Counted from the stretch's first letter, positions 28,224-37,771 are shown. The stretch: DNA of 64,000 nt from Flavobacterium hydrophilum (GCF_003202405.1 NZ_QJHL01000008.1:93407-157406); one strand, 5' to 3'. The notes: a model not told the origin generated them from the sequence alone. A program made the numbers and translations.

Positions 28224-28231
28224 CAAATTTA
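28224..28231 (-). promoter_or_regulatory. Possible -7 box (TAAATTTG) of the short acidic protein gene
   Basis: On the minus strand the sequence is TAAATTTG, about 57 bases before the start codon at 28167. No TTTG at -33 is evident. Confidence 0.4.
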
Positions 28232-28414
28232 TTCTAAAGAATTGATGGAGGTATTACAGAAAAATAACTTATAGTTCCATAATTAATAGGAACTTATTCA
28301 AAGACAAATACTTTAAATAAAAAATATCTGGGATTTAACTTATAATTGAAATAATCATTTTATTTTTTAAATTAATGTAATTTATTTAGTAGTTGGATAG
28401 CGAAAAATTATATA

Positions 28415-28448
28415 TTTGTTACTTTACTAAATCGTTTTACTATATTCG
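28415..28448 (+). promoter_or_regulatory. Promoter with LacI-type operator before the MFS transporter
   Basis: ACTAAATCGTTTTACT (28426-28441) matches the operators at 8339 and 12430, with one extra change in the right half. A -7-like TATATTCG (28441-28448) follows directly and TTTG lies at 28415-28418. Otherwise the gene-free stretch 28168-28489 is plain AT-rich sequence. Confidence 0.68.
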
Positions 28449-28489
28449 GATCCTTAGGAAAATAAAAACTACTAACTAACCACCTTATT

Positions 28490-29812
28490 ATGAATAAAAT
28501 ACTTTTATGGTCCATTACCGCTGCTTTGGCCGGTTTCTTATTTGGATTTGATACCGTTGTAATTTCCGGAGCTGATAAAAAATTACAGGAATTATGGCAA
28601 ACTTCAGATGTTTTTCATGGATCTGTAGTAATGGCAATGGCTTTATGGGGAACAGTTTTGGGAGCTATCTTTGGAGGTATTCCAACCAATACCTTAGGAA
28701 GAAAGAAAACACTGATCTGGATTGGTATTTTATTCTTAGGTTCTGCCATAGGATCTGCTTTTTCAAATGGTCCGTGGACTTTTGCATTTTTCCGCTTTTT
28801 GGGTGGATTAGGAATAGGAGCGTCAACGATTGCTGCACCGGCATATGTTTCTGAAATTGCTCCTGCAAAAGATCGCGGAAGATTAGTATCATTATATCAG
28901 TTTAATATTGTACTGGGAATTTTAATGGCTTTTTTATCTAATTATTTGTTGAGAGATGCTGGTGAAAACGCATGGCGATGGATGGTTGGAGTGATGGCTT
29001 TCCCGGCTTTTTTTTATACTGTTATTGTTTTTACTATTCCGGAAAGTCCAAGATGGCTTTTGTCAAAATCAAGAATTGCTGATGCTAAGGCTATTTTAGA
29101 AAAAATTGACCCTACAGCAAAAATTGAAGATTTAATGCAGGAAATGCATATTGGAGAAAGTGACAATGAAGCAATAAAAGGGGAAACAATATTTTTAAAG
29201 AAATACAGATTTCCGCTACTTTTGGCTTTCTTAATAGCGCTGTTTAATCAATTTTCTGGTATAAATGCATTTTTATATTATGCCCCAAGGATTTTTGCCG
29301 AAGCAGGACTAGAAGAAAGTGCTGCATTAATAAGCAGTGTAGGAATTGGAATCACGAATCTTGTATTTACACTATTTGGAGTATTTCTGATTGATGTTTT
29401 AGGGAGAAAAGTGTTAATGTATATTGGCTCTATTGGTTATATTATTTCTTTAGGACTTGTATCAGTTGCTTTTTTCTTAAAATGGCAGGGTATGCAGGTT
29501 CCTCTTTTTCTGTTTTTGTTTATTGCTTCACATGCGATTGGTCAGGGTGCTGTGATTTGGGTTTTTATTTCTGAGATATTCCCTAATCATTTAAGAGCCA
29601 GTGGTCAGGCCTTTGGTTCTTCTACGCATTGGGTTTTAGCAGCGATTATTCCATCTGCGATCCCTTTTTTATTTTCGACAATTGGTGCGGGAGTTGTTTT
29701 CCTGATTTTTGCTGTGATGATGGTATTTCAATTGCTTTTTGTGATTTTTATAATGCCAGAAACTAAAGGAAAATCTTTGGAGGAACTTCAGGAAACGATT
29801 TTAAAGAAGTAA
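28490..29812 (+). CDS. Sugar-porter MFS permease
   Basis: The product has 440 residues with about 12 hydrophobic segments. Sugar-porter marks are GFLFGFDTVVISGA at the first helix, NTLGRKKT in loop 2-3, RFLGGLGIGAS, APAYVSEIAPAKDRG, PESPRWLLSKSR after helix 6, NQFSGINAFLYYAP in helix 7 and PETKGKSLEELQE at the C-terminus. It should carry a monosaccharide across the inner membrane, probably by proton symport. The LacI-type operator in its promoter links it to the mannan locus, so mannose set free by the GH92 and GH125 enzymes is the likely substrate, to be phosphorylated by the ROK kinase. Substrate by context only. Confidence 0.9.
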   Translation: MNKILLWSITAALAGFLFGFDTVVISGADKKLQELWQTSDVFHGSVVMAMALWGTVLGAIFGGIPTNTLGRKKTLIWIGILFLGSAIGSAFSNGPWTFAFFRFLGGLGIGASTIAAPAYVSEIAPAKDRGRLVSLYQFNIVLGILMAFLSNYLLRDAGENAWRWMVGVMAFPAFFYTVIVFTIPESPRWLLSKSRIADAKAILEKIDPTAKIEDLMQEMHIGESDNEAIKGETIFLKKYRFPLLLAFLIALFNQFSGINAFLYYAPRIFAEAGLEESAALISSVGIGITNLVFTLFGVFLIDVLGRKVLMYIGSIGYIISLGLVSVAFFLKWQGMQVPLFLFLFIASHAIGQGAVIWVFISEIFPNHLRASGQAFGSSTHWVLAAIIPSAIPFLFSTIGAGVVFLIFAVMMVFQLLFVIFIMPETKGKSLEELQETILKK

Positions 29813-29969
29813 TAAATTGATTAAAATTTGTAATCATATAACAATAGAACATTAAAGTAATTAAATATTTTTTTGATTTATAAACCTTAACAATTGCAAG
29901 TTTTAACTATTTTAGTTTTATTTTTTTGGAGTTATAAATCAGATAAAAAAGCACTTGAAAATTTAATAA

Positions 29970-30788
29970 ATGAAACTTAAAAATATATTCTTTTTCCTCA
30001 TTTTTTGCACATCCGGTATGCTGAAAGCTGCAGTAATTGATACTGTCCAAACATTCAGCAAGTCCATGGAGAAGCAGATTAAAGCAATAGTAATTACGCC
30101 GGATAGCTATTCAAAAGGAAAACAGTTTCCGGTAGTTTACCTATTGCATGGCTTTAGTGATAATTATAAAGCGTATGTTACGAAAATGCAGGGAATAGAA
30201 AAATGGGCGGATACTTATGATATCATAATTGTATGTCCTGATGGAGGATTTAGCAGCTGGTATTTTGACAGTCCTGTTGATCATAAAACGAAGTATGAAA
30301 CCTATATTTCTAACGAACTGGTAAACTGGGTAGACAAGAATTACAAAACTATAAAAAATAGTAACGCAAGAGCCATAACCGGTCTGAGTATGGGAGGACA
30401 TGGTGCACTTTATTTAGCGCTACGCCATCAGGATGTTTTTGGAGCAGCGGGAAGTATGAGCGGAGGTGTCGATTTTCGTCCTTTTCCTGATAATTGGGAC
30501 ATTCCTAAACGTTTGGGAAAATATTCTGAGAATCCTGAAAATTGGGAGAAAAATACAGTTGTAAATCTGTTGAATTTATATAAACCAAAAGGTTTAGCAC
30601 TGATTATTGACTGTGGAACAGAAGATTTCTTCTATGCTGTAAATACAAATTTGCATGAGAAATTGAGATACCTAAATATTTCGCATGATTTTATCAGTCG
30701 TCCCGGGGCTCATGATTGGAATTACTGGAGTAATTCTATTAAGTTTCAGTTATTGTTTTTTAATAATTTCTTTAAAAAAAATATCTAA
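29970..30788 (+). CDS. Secreted alpha/beta-hydrolase esterase (esterase D / CE1-like)
   Basis: The protein has 272 residues with a signal peptide (MKLKNIFFFLIFCTSGMLKA). It has an esterase-family alpha/beta-hydrolase fold: FPVVYLLHGFSDNYKAY, WYFDSPVDHKTKYETYISNELV, the nucleophile elbow GLSMGGHGALYLALRH, the acid in IIDCGTEDFF and the His in PGAHDWNYW. The triad Ser-Asp-His is therefore complete. Relatives include S-formylglutathione hydrolases and acetyl- or feruloyl-esterases. The signal peptide argues for a glycan de-esterification role in the periplasm. It lies about 160 bases after the MFS gene without a clear promoter of its own, and it faces the secretion operon. Confidence 0.85.
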   Translation: MKLKNIFFFLIFCTSGMLKAAVIDTVQTFSKSMEKQIKAIVITPDSYSKGKQFPVVYLLHGFSDNYKAYVTKMQGIEKWADTYDIIIVCPDGGFSSWYFDSPVDHKTKYETYISNELVNWVDKNYKTIKNSNARAITGLSMGGHGALYLALRHQDVFGAAGSMSGGVDFRPFPDNWDIPKRLGKYSENPENWEKNTVVNLLNLYKPKGLALIIDCGTEDFFYAVNTNLHEKLRYLNISHDFISRPGAHDWNYWSNSIKFQLLFFNNFFKKNI

Positions 30789-30827
30789 AATAGTCTTGAA
30801 TTAAATGAATCTTGGATAATAAATAGA

Positions 30828-31334
30828 TTAATTATTCAAAAGGATCATTTTAGTTTCAGAGTTAAAGCTAACCTCAATGGAGTCTTTATATTTTTTCTTA
30901 ATTGTAAGGCCATTTTGAGGCTCATTCAGTTTTAATTTATATAATTTAGAATCTATTTTTAACAATACCAATTCTTTATCTTTTGATTTTAAGTAACCAT
31001 AATACTGGAGTGCAGGCCAGCTGATATTGGTCTGTTTTTTTTGTACAGGCTGAACTATTGCTTTTTTGACAGAATTATAACTGATGGCTTTTTTGCTAAC
31101 GGCTACAATGGCAGTTTTTTGAAATTCTTTATTCAGAAAGGGATCCCGATTTATTTTTTCTAATTCAAAAGTATCTTTATTGATTTGTTTGATCGATACA
31201 TTATATTTTTGATCCTGGATTGTATTACTAACTTCACTGTCTGCAAATTGACGGTAAAGCGCTCTGTAGCCTGCAGTTCCCCATAAGCCTAAAACTACCA
31301 GAATTAGTATTATATTAATTTTCTTTTTAGCCAT
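30828..31334 (-). CDS. GspC/PilP-like inner-membrane secretion protein
   Basis: This 168-residue protein has one N-terminal membrane segment (INIILILVVLGLWGTAGYRAL). A short NRDPF motif follows, which is typical of PilP/GspC, and the C-terminal region (LQYYGYLKSKDKELVLLKI, YKLKLNEPQNGLTI, KDSIEVSF) resembles the beta-barrel HR domain that contacts the secretin. It is the last gene of the secretion operon and lies 1 base after the fibronectin-type lipoprotein gene. The role would be to link the inner-membrane platform to the secretin. The family call rests on pattern and gene order. Confidence 0.6.
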   Translation of the reverse strand: MAKKKINIILILVVLGLWGTAGYRALYRQFADSEVSNTIQDQKYNVSIKQINKDTFELEKINRDPFLNKEFQKTAIVAVSKKAISYNSVKKAIVQPVQKKQTNISWPALQYYGYLKSKDKELVLLKIDSKLYKLKLNEPQNGLTIKKKYKDSIEVSFNSETKMILLNN

Positions 31335-31335
31335 T

Positions 31336-32286
31336 TTAATTTACAGTAAATTTATATCCTGTGCTGTTAGTGCCACTATTACCGGCCCCATCAATAGCTC
31401 TTACCCTCCAATAATATATTCCGGTTGTGGTAAATGTTCTTTGAAGTGATGTTGAGTTACTGTTTTGTGTTTGAATATTAGTATTAAAATCGCTGTCATT
31501 TGCAAATTCTACTATGTAAGTAACAGGCGATTTAGAAGTGCCAACATCAGCAGCTATGCTCCAGGTAAAAGTGATATTAGAATTGACTGTTTGAGTTGAA
31601 TTGTCTGCGGGTAATGAGTTTTTTGGCTGATTAGGAATAGTGGTGTCAATATTAAATTTTCTAAAAGAGTATTGTCTGGTTTCACTTTCATCATTTTTAG
31701 CAGTTAAACGCCATTCATAATTTCCATCTGATAAAGTGATCAGGTCAAGTTTGATACCTGTGTCAGTTAAATTTGATTTTGAGAATACCTCCTCATTTGT
31801 CGCTGTATTTATGACTTTAACATTATAGCTAGTGGCTTTGTCAAGAGCTTTCCAGGTTAGGGCAATATCAATAAAATTAAAAAATTCATTATTTTCAGGA
31901 CTTGATAAAACAACTTGTTGATTAGTTAAATCATCAGGGATGACAGTTGAAAAATTAGTAGGAGATGAATAAATAGATTCATAAGCATAATTTTCACCTC
32001 TTACACTCCAACTATAACTTCCTGTTTCCAGAGGTAAGGTTAAATTGGTCTTTTCAGTTAGTGAATCAAGCAATAAAATCTCGTCTTCATATATCTGAAT
32101 TCGATATTTATCAGCTCCCTCAAGACTGGCCCATTTAAAATTTACGACATTACTTTCTATGGTTGTATCTTCTGTTGGAGAAATAATCTGAACAGTATTA
32201 TCACTAATGTCTTCTTCCAAAATATCATCACATGAATAAGTAAGGATTGCTAATGCAATGAATATTAATTTATTTATTGTTTTCAT
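31336..32286 (-). CDS. Lipoprotein with tandem fibronectin type III-like domains
   Basis: The protein has 316 residues with a lipoprotein signal (LAILTYSCDD, Cys 19). Three beta-sandwich repeats are visible, each with the FnIII-like pattern FKWASLEGADKYRIQIYED, LTWKALDKATSYNVKVI or FTWSIAADVGTSKSPVTYIVEF, followed by YSWSVRGE, YEWRLTAK or YYWRVRAID. Its start overlaps the end of the PilO-like gene by 17 bases, so it belongs to the secretion operon. A surface or periplasmic lipoprotein in this place could act as a secretin-associated or substrate-binding factor, but that is a guess. Confidence 0.75.
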   Translation of the reverse strand: MKTINKLIFIALAILTYSCDDILEEDISDNTVQIISPTEDTTIESNVVNFKWASLEGADKYRIQIYEDEILLLDSLTEKTNLTLPLETGSYSWSVRGENYAYESIYSSPTNFSTVIPDDLTNQQVVLSSPENNEFFNFIDIALTWKALDKATSYNVKVINTATNEEVFSKSNLTDTGIKLDLITLSDGNYEWRLTAKNDESETRQYSFRKFNIDTTIPNQPKNSLPADNSTQTVNSNITFTWSIAADVGTSKSPVTYIVEFANDSDFNTNIQTQNSNSTSLQRTFTTTGIYYWRVRAIDGAGNSGTNSTGYKFTVN

Positions 32287-32794
32287 AGTTTTGAAAAATC
32301 ATTTTTAGATGTAAAACTTCAGACTTGTTATTCTTTTTGGTTGTGTAGAAATTCATACTCACCATTCTGGAAAGGCTGAATTTTTTTTCAAAATCATAGG
32401 CCAGAGCCAGAAGCTGATTACTGTTTCCTGTTACGTCCAGCTGATTGGTGATAATATGATAATCATCTTCAGGGAAATCGTGTATGGGCTTCAGGTCACT
32501 TATTGAAACAGCAGGAGCATTTTCTGATGCAAAACTTACTATGCCTTGCTGTACCATTTCTTTTGTGGTTCCTTCCTTTCCAATAATTTTATCTAAATAG
32601 GCAATGTCTTTGGTTAGGCCATCTGTGTTTTTTGCTTTTTTGTTAATATCATCAGCTTTTTTCGAAAGTATTCTATATTCACAAATTACATCAAATAAAG
32701 TATGAAATGATCTTTTATAGGCTGTTATTGACAGTATACAAAAAAGGACGCCCAAGGCATAAAATTTTTGTTTATAGGAATAGTTTTCAAACAT
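32270..32794 (-). CDS. GspM/PilO-like assembly-platform protein
   Basis: This 174-residue protein has one N-terminal membrane helix (YALGVLFCILSITAYKRSF), then a coiled-coil-like stretch, and a small alpha/beta domain (ISDLKPIHDFPEDDYHII..., LDVTGNSNQLLALAYDFEK, SRMVSMNFY). This plan is that of PilO/GspM. It overlaps the PilN-like gene by 8 bases and the FnIII lipoprotein gene by 17. Together these would form the inner-membrane PilNOP-like subcomplex. Sequence similarity is weak, so the call leans on topology and gene order. Confidence 0.6.
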   Translation of the reverse strand: MFENYSYKQKFYALGVLFCILSITAYKRSFHTLFDVICEYRILSKKADDINKKAKNTDGLTKDIAYLDKIIGKEGTTKEMVQQGIVSFASENAPAVSISDLKPIHDFPEDDYHIITNQLDVTGNSNQLLALAYDFEKKFSLSRMVSMNFYTTKKNNKSEVLHLKMIFQNYENNK

Positions 32795-33974
32795 TTTTAA
32801 TCGCTATTTTTATTTCAAAAATGGTTTTGTTTTTCTTGTCTTTTTTTAAGCTGATAATTTCAAAACGCTGCAGCCATTTCATTTTTTTTAAATCTTCCAG
32901 CCAGTTATTAAAGGATGCTTCCTGAAAAGTTTCTCCTTTAATGATAATGGTTTTAGTTTCAAAAAAGGCTTTTTTGTTTTCTTTGTACTCTTCCTTTAGC
33001 GGAATGATATTTAATTCGTTTAAAGAAACATTTGAAGGTATCGATTGGATGATTTCGTATCCGTAATAAGAGAGAAATTTAGAAGACAAAACTCCGGATT
33101 CTTTTAAAATGCTGAGTTTTTTTTCTTTTTGAGCTTCTAAATCCAATATCAATTGATAGGACTGATTTGAGTATACTGTCTGCAGATTCAATTCGGAATT
33201 TTTTGTTCCATAATACTGAATCATAAAATAGCTGACTAATAACGAAGTTAGAAAGCTTATTAGTATGGCAACGCCAAAAATTCCAAAAGCTTTTTTATAA
33301 ATTAATTCTTCACTGTTTAGAGTTGGATTTGTAGTTTTTGAAACTTCATTAGGTTTAACAAAAAAATGAATAATGGCACCGTACAAAGGTAAAAAGACAT
33401 TAGAAACAGTTTCTTCTCCAACCTCATAATTGATTGATTTGATCTCTTCATTTTGTTTGCTGAAACTAACGAGTTTTTCATTTTCAAATTCTAATCGTAA
33501 ATCAGTGGAAAACAAGGTATCTTTTTTCACGACATTATTAAGTAAGGCCGCCAAAAATGAACCAATGTAAACATCAATTACCTGAAATCCTTTTTTTTGA
33601 AATTTCGAAATGGTTTCCTCAACAATGTTTTTTCTGCAGAAACTAATAAAATTAGATTTTAGTCCTTTTAAATCAGTAAAATAAATAGCATTATGGTCAA
33701 TGTTTTTTTGCCAGCTTACATCAGCTTCATTATCAAAATCGATTTCTTTATTTAAAACTCCTTTTCCTTCGATAACAATTAAAACAGGCAGTTTTTTATC
33801 TGTTGATTTGTTTAATTCTTCAAGGGTTTCAAAAGTCTGTTTAGTGACTATAGAAATCTTGTTTGCTTTCTTTTTAATAGTCAGCAAATTATAGATATCA
33901 TAATCTTCTCTTTTGATTACACCAACAACATTTAAGTCGGTTATTTTTATAAATTTAGATAAAGTAGCTAACAT
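32787..33974 (-). CDS. GspL/PilN-like assembly-platform protein
   Basis: The protein has 395 residues. The N-terminal 220 residues look like a degenerate actin-like (PilM/GspL cytoplasmic) domain. A single membrane helix (FGIFGVAILISFLTSLLVSYF) lies around residues 235-255, followed by a coiled coil and a PilN-like periplasmic domain (EIIQSIPSNVSLNELNIIP, IIIKGETFQEASFNNWLEDLKK). It joins the ATPase to the periplasmic parts of the apparatus. It starts on the last base of the secretin gene's stop codon, so translation is coupled. No ATP-binding motif was recognised in the actin-like part. Confidence 0.62.
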   Translation of the reverse strand: MLATLSKFIKITDLNVVGVIKREDYDIYNLLTIKKKANKISIVTKQTFETLEELNKSTDKKLPVLIVIEGKGVLNKEIDFDNEADVSWQKNIDHNAIYFTDLKGLKSNFISFCRKNIVEETISKFQKKGFQVIDVYIGSFLAALLNNVVKKDTLFSTDLRLEFENEKLVSFSKQNEEIKSINYEVGEETVSNVFLPLYGAIIHFFVKPNEVSKTTNPTLNSEELIYKKAFGIFGVAILISFLTSLLVSYFMIQYYGTKNSELNLQTVYSNQSYQLILDLEAQKEKKLSILKESGVLSSKFLSYYGYEIIQSIPSNVSLNELNIIPLKEEYKENKKAFFETKTIIIKGETFQEASFNNWLEDLKKMKWLQRFEIISLKKDKKNKTIFEIKIAIKNV

Positions 33975-35878
33975 TAATAAATAACCGTTGGTTTAATAAA
34001 AATATGAAGTTTAGAATCACTTTTGCCTTTTTTTCTACTGCTAAAAAACCATTTGATAACAGGGATTCTTGATATTAAGGGAGTCCCAGTTCCTGAGTTT
34101 TCTTTTTTCAGTTCATCTAAACCGCCCAACAAAATCATTTCACCATTTTTAACCCTAACCAAAGATTCAAACTTTTGAGTAGCTTTTCCGGGAGGAGCAT
34201 CTTCACCGGCTCTGGCTAAAAAGGAACTTTTTTCTACAGCAATAGTCAAGGTTACGTTTTCATCGGTAGAAACGTATGGTTTTATCGATACACTTAAATT
34301 AGCATCGGTTGATTTCCATGTTCCGGAATTTAAGATATCATTTCCGATGTTGCTGTTTATTAGTCGGTTATTTTGTTCAAAATAATAGCTGGTTTCTCCA
34401 ATTGACAGTTTTGCTTCGTGTCCGCTTATGGTGGCTATCTTAGGTGTAGATTCAATTTTTAGAGCCGAATTACTTTCTAAAAGTTTCAGGTTGAGATAGA
34501 ATGATTCGGTTACTTTTCCTAATTTAAAAAGACCAAAACCATTAAAAGCATCAATTAAGCTATTTACGGAAGTGCCATTTAAAGTCATATCAGAGTTGGG
34601 AAATAATACTCCGCCGGTCTGAACCGAATTTATTTTGTCTAAGCCCGCTTTCATTCCGGTCTGAATGTCATAGGATTTATTATATTGTACGATGATAACT
34701 TCAATTTGTACCATCGGCACAACCTTATCAATTTGCTTGATGTATACTTTTAATTCTTCCAGGATAGATCTTGATCCCGAAACAATTAATCCGTTTAACT
34801 CTATAAATTCTTTTATTTCTAATTTTTCCGAAAAGACTTTTGGTAATGTATTGATGATAGATTCAATCGATCTGTTTTCTAACTGGATCATTTCGGTTAT
34901 TCTTAATCCTTCCGTAGCTTCTTCACCAATTAAATATAAATTATCTTGTTTTTTAAAAGTATATTTTTTCCCTTTAAAGATGTTTGCCAGCAATTCATCA
35001 AAGGTAATGTTGTCAGCAGAAAGTGTCGTTTTTTCGTTTTCGGGCTTATTGTATAAAAAATAATTAATGTGCAGTTTTTCTGCTGCTTCGGTTAATAAAT
35101 CAGAAGCATCGGCCATGTATGCATTAACCTGTAAAAAACCATTTTTATTGATATTTACTTCATAAAAACCGGGAACTCCAAGACCTACTTTTGGTTGTTT
35201 TGCTTTAGCATTGGTGCTTACTGTATTTATATTGGCAATTGTGTTTTTTTGTAGAAAATAAAATCCGTTGTCATCTTTAACAGCAGATAAATCGTTTGAT
35301 TTTGCCATCATCTCAATCACCTGATCGAAAGAACGATTCAGGATATAAGAAGAAATCCGGATGTTTTTTATATCCTGTGCGAGAATCACATTCTTGCCCG
35401 ATTTATCAATAATCGCTTTGGCTACGGCGGATAAAGTGTCGTTTTCTACTCTTACTGATAAAAAGTCATTTTCAGGATTGTACGTAACATCTATAATTTT
35501 AGGTTGCTTTTTTGGAACAACAGTTATAATTTTTCTTTTTTTGAAAATTATGATATTGTTCATAAAGGAAACTTCAAGATCATATTTCTGAGCAAGATGA
35601 ATGAAAACATCTTTTACCGTAACATCAAAGAAATTATTGGCTACAGGCTGGTTCAGTTCTATATCAACGTCAATATTTAGCTGATGTTCCTCTGCTATTG
35701 AAGAAATAAAATCATGAAGGGTAAGTCCTGAAACATCAATTTTAATAGTTTCATTTAATCCTTTTTTTTGTATGGAGAGTTCGTCAAATTTTCTACTTAA
35801 TTCAACAATATCCTGCTGGGCTACAAGAATGTTGGTAAAAAATAACGCAGTTAGTACGCAAAGAACCTGTTTAAGCAT
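33974..35878 (-). CDS. Secretin (GspD/PilQ-type outer membrane channel)
   Basis: The protein has 634 residues with a signal peptide (VLTALFFTNILVAQQ). An STN-like N0 domain (LTLHDFISSIAEEHQLNIDVDIEL) is followed by N-domains (FDQVIEMMAKSNDLSA, ELNGLIVSGSRSILEELKVYI) and the secretin core with QIEVIIVQYN, ALKIESTPKIATISGHEAKLSIGE, RVKNGEMILLGGL and PVIKWFFSSRKKGKSDSKLHIFIKPTVI. Secretins form large gated pores for type II secretion or type IV pili. It lies 3 bases after the ATPase gene. The family is certain. Whether the system secretes proteins or builds a pilus is not decided by this gene. Confidence 0.9.
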   Translation of the reverse strand: MLKQVLCVLTALFFTNILVAQQDIVELSRKFDELSIQKKGLNETIKIDVSGLTLHDFISSIAEEHQLNIDVDIELNQPVANNFFDVTVKDVFIHLAQKYDLEVSFMNNIIIFKKRKIITVVPKKQPKIIDVTYNPENDFLSVRVENDTLSAVAKAIIDKSGKNVILAQDIKNIRISSYILNRSFDQVIEMMAKSNDLSAVKDDNGFYFLQKNTIANINTVSTNAKAKQPKVGLGVPGFYEVNINKNGFLQVNAYMADASDLLTEAAEKLHINYFLYNKPENEKTTLSADNITFDELLANIFKGKKYTFKKQDNLYLIGEEATEGLRITEMIQLENRSIESIINTLPKVFSEKLEIKEFIELNGLIVSGSRSILEELKVYIKQIDKVVPMVQIEVIIVQYNKSYDIQTGMKAGLDKINSVQTGGVLFPNSDMTLNGTSVNSLIDAFNGFGLFKLGKVTESFYLNLKLLESNSALKIESTPKIATISGHEAKLSIGETSYYFEQNNRLINSNIGNDILNSGTWKSTDANLSVSIKPYVSTDENVTLTIAVEKSSFLARAGEDAPPGKATQKFESLVRVKNGEMILLGGLDELKKENSGTGTPLISRIPVIKWFFSSRKKGKSDSKLHIFIKPTVIY

Positions 35879-35881
35879 TTA

Positions 35882-37288
35882 TTATATGTTTATTAAAATT
35901 GAATATATTTCTTCCAGAGAAGTTTCTCCGACGGCTAAAATCTCAAATGCTTTTTCGGGCAGTGATTTATAGCTCTTATCATTATTATATAATTTGGTAA
36001 TTGTATTATTTTTGATTGCTTCGGCAATTTTGTTGTCAATATTTAATATTTCGTAAATAGCTGTTCTTCCTTTATAACCTGTATGAAAACATTGATTGCA
36101 GCCCACAGGTTTGTAATAAGAGGAGATTTCAAAAGGAAATTTAAAATTGAGAGGAAAATCTTTAGGATTGCTGATTGTTTCTTTTTTGCAGTTATCGCAA
36201 AGTTTTCTAACCAGTCGCTGGGCTACAGACAAATTAAGGGTTTCGGCAATTAAGTAGGAGGGAACTCCCATGTCAATCAGCCTTGATATTGTTCCTATTG
36301 CTGAATTAGTGTGGATAGTTGATAAAACCAAATGTCCCGTCAATGAAGCACGAATTGCCATTAAAGCAGTTTCTGAGTCACGAATTTCTCCCAGCATGAT
36401 TACATCAGGATCCTGACGTAAAAAAGATTTTAATGCAGAAGAAAATGTTAAGCCAATATCTTCCTTAAGCTGTACCTGATTAATTCCTTTTAAAGTATAT
36501 TCAATAGGATCTTCAACGGTTACAATATTTCTTCGGCTATCGTTGAGTAATCTTAAAGTAGCATAAAGTGTGGTGGTTTTTCCTGAACCGGTTGGACCGC
36601 TTATCAAAATAATTCCGTTAGGTTTTTTTACAGCTTCAAGGTAGCTTTCTAATTCTTCTTTTTGAAGTCCTAAAGTACTCAGGTCTATATTTGATGCATC
36701 CTGACCTAAAAGACGCATTACTATTTTTTCTCCAAATAATGTTGGTAAAATAGAAACCCTGATATCAAATGATTCATTGGTAATTCTTCCGTCTTGTGGA
36801 AGCCTTTTTTCGGTAATGTTTAATTTAGCTTTAATCTTGACCTTGTTAACTAATTCAAGATAATTATCCCGTTCTATTTTATAGCGTTCAATTAATTGAC
36901 CGTCAATCCTGAACCGAATTCGGGATGAATCTTCATAAACTTCAAAATGAATATCGCTGCATTTTAAGGATTTTGCTTCGGTAAGCAGGTTTTCAAGAAA
37001 ATCGCCCTTATCTACATTTAAGGATTTGTTTGAAGTTAGGGCTCTTTCCTTTCGGTAATATATAGACAATGCTTTTTCTATTTCGGCAGCATTTACAGGA
37101 TGAAAAACAATGTTTTTTCCCAAAAACAATTCTAATTCGTCTTTAGCGTCTTCATTATTATTAGCATCATCAACGTATAATTCTAAAGTGTTCTCAAGTA
37201 ATGTTTTTGGCAAAACACGATACTGGTTGGCCAAATCATTAGAAACAGTATGCTGTATTTCAGGAAGGATTTTGATTTCTTGTTCCAT
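35882..37288 (-). CDS. GspE/PilB-family secretion ATPase
   Basis: This 468-residue protein has an N-terminal GspE-N-like region, then the hexameric ATPase core. Seen are the Walker A motif ISGPTGSGKTTT near residue 233, the Asp box FLRQDPDVIMLGEIRDSET with Walker B and catalytic Glu, the His box GHLVLSTIHTNSA, and a tetracysteine zinc motif (CDNC ... CNQC, about residues 365-403). The zinc motif is typical of GspE and PilB assembly ATPases and absent from retraction ATPases (PilT). Thus it powers pseudopilus or pilus extension. It overlaps the prepilin peptidase gene by one base. Confidence 0.93.
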   Translation of the reverse strand: MEQEIKILPEIQHTVSNDLANQYRVLPKTLLENTLELYVDDANNNEDAKDELELFLGKNIVFHPVNAAEIEKALSIYYRKERALTSNKSLNVDKGDFLENLLTEAKSLKCSDIHFEVYEDSSRIRFRIDGQLIERYKIERDNYLELVNKVKIKAKLNITEKRLPQDGRITNESFDIRVSILPTLFGEKIVMRLLGQDASNIDLSTLGLQKEELESYLEAVKKPNGIILISGPTGSGKTTTLYATLRLLNDSRRNIVTVEDPIEYTLKGINQVQLKEDIGLTFSSALKSFLRQDPDVIMLGEIRDSETALMAIRASLTGHLVLSTIHTNSAIGTISRLIDMGVPSYLIAETLNLSVAQRLVRKLCDNCKKETISNPKDFPLNFKFPFEISSYYKPVGCNQCFHTGYKGRTAIYEILNIDNKIAEAIKNNTITKLYNNDKSYKSLPEKAFEILAVGETSLEEIYSILINI

Positions 37289-37770
37289 TATAATAAAGTG
37301 ATTTTCTGAAAATCAATTAAGCTGTCTTTCAATAGTATAATGAATAAAAATAAAGCCGAAAACCCTGCTAACGGAACACTTTCTTCTTTAATAAACTTCT
37401 TCAGTCCCAATTGCATCAAAATCGCAAATAGCATGGATAAAATAAAATATAAAATATAATTTTTTAATAAAAACAGGGGAGTAATAGCCACGTAGAATAA
37501 CAAGTCCCCTAATCCGAAATAATGTTCGAACGGGTTCAGAAATTTTTTAGATTTCAAACTCATATAAAGTGTTAGTATGCCTAATGTAATGAAGAAGAAA
37601 CCTGTATTGAAAAGGAATATTTCTACTAAATCATATTTTTTTAAAGGAACTATAAGAAAGGATATACCAAAGATTACGATAGGTAAGATGATATGAATTC
37701 TTCTGTATTTTATGTCCTGAAAAAAAATAAGTATTAAACAGCATAACAAAATTGCTGGGGCTATTTTCAA
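37288..37770 (-). CDS. Short A24-family prepilin peptidase
   Basis: The product is a 160-residue membrane protein with about five or six helices. The two aspartate motifs of A24 peptidases are visible: FFQDIKYRRI near residue 18 and FGLGDLLFY (the GxGD motif) near residue 86. The N-terminal methyltransferase domain of classical GspO/PilD is missing, as in TadV/CpaA-type enzymes. It should cleave the leader peptides of the three pseudopilins encoded next to it. It overlaps the ATPase gene by one base and lies one base after the major pseudopilin gene. Confidence 0.75.
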   Translation of the reverse strand: MKIAPAILLCCLILIFFQDIKYRRIHIILPIVIFGISFLIVPLKKYDLVEIFLFNTGFFFITLGILTLYMSLKSKKFLNPFEHYFGLGDLLFYVAITPLFLLKNYILYFILSMLFAILMQLGLKKFIKEESVPLAGFSALFLFIILLKDSLIDFQKITLL

Positions 37771-37771
37771 T

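Noticed and set aside
29900..29930. Possible fourth LacI operator before the esterase (ACTATTTTAGT)
   Set aside because: Half-sites are too short and too close and the central CG is missing.
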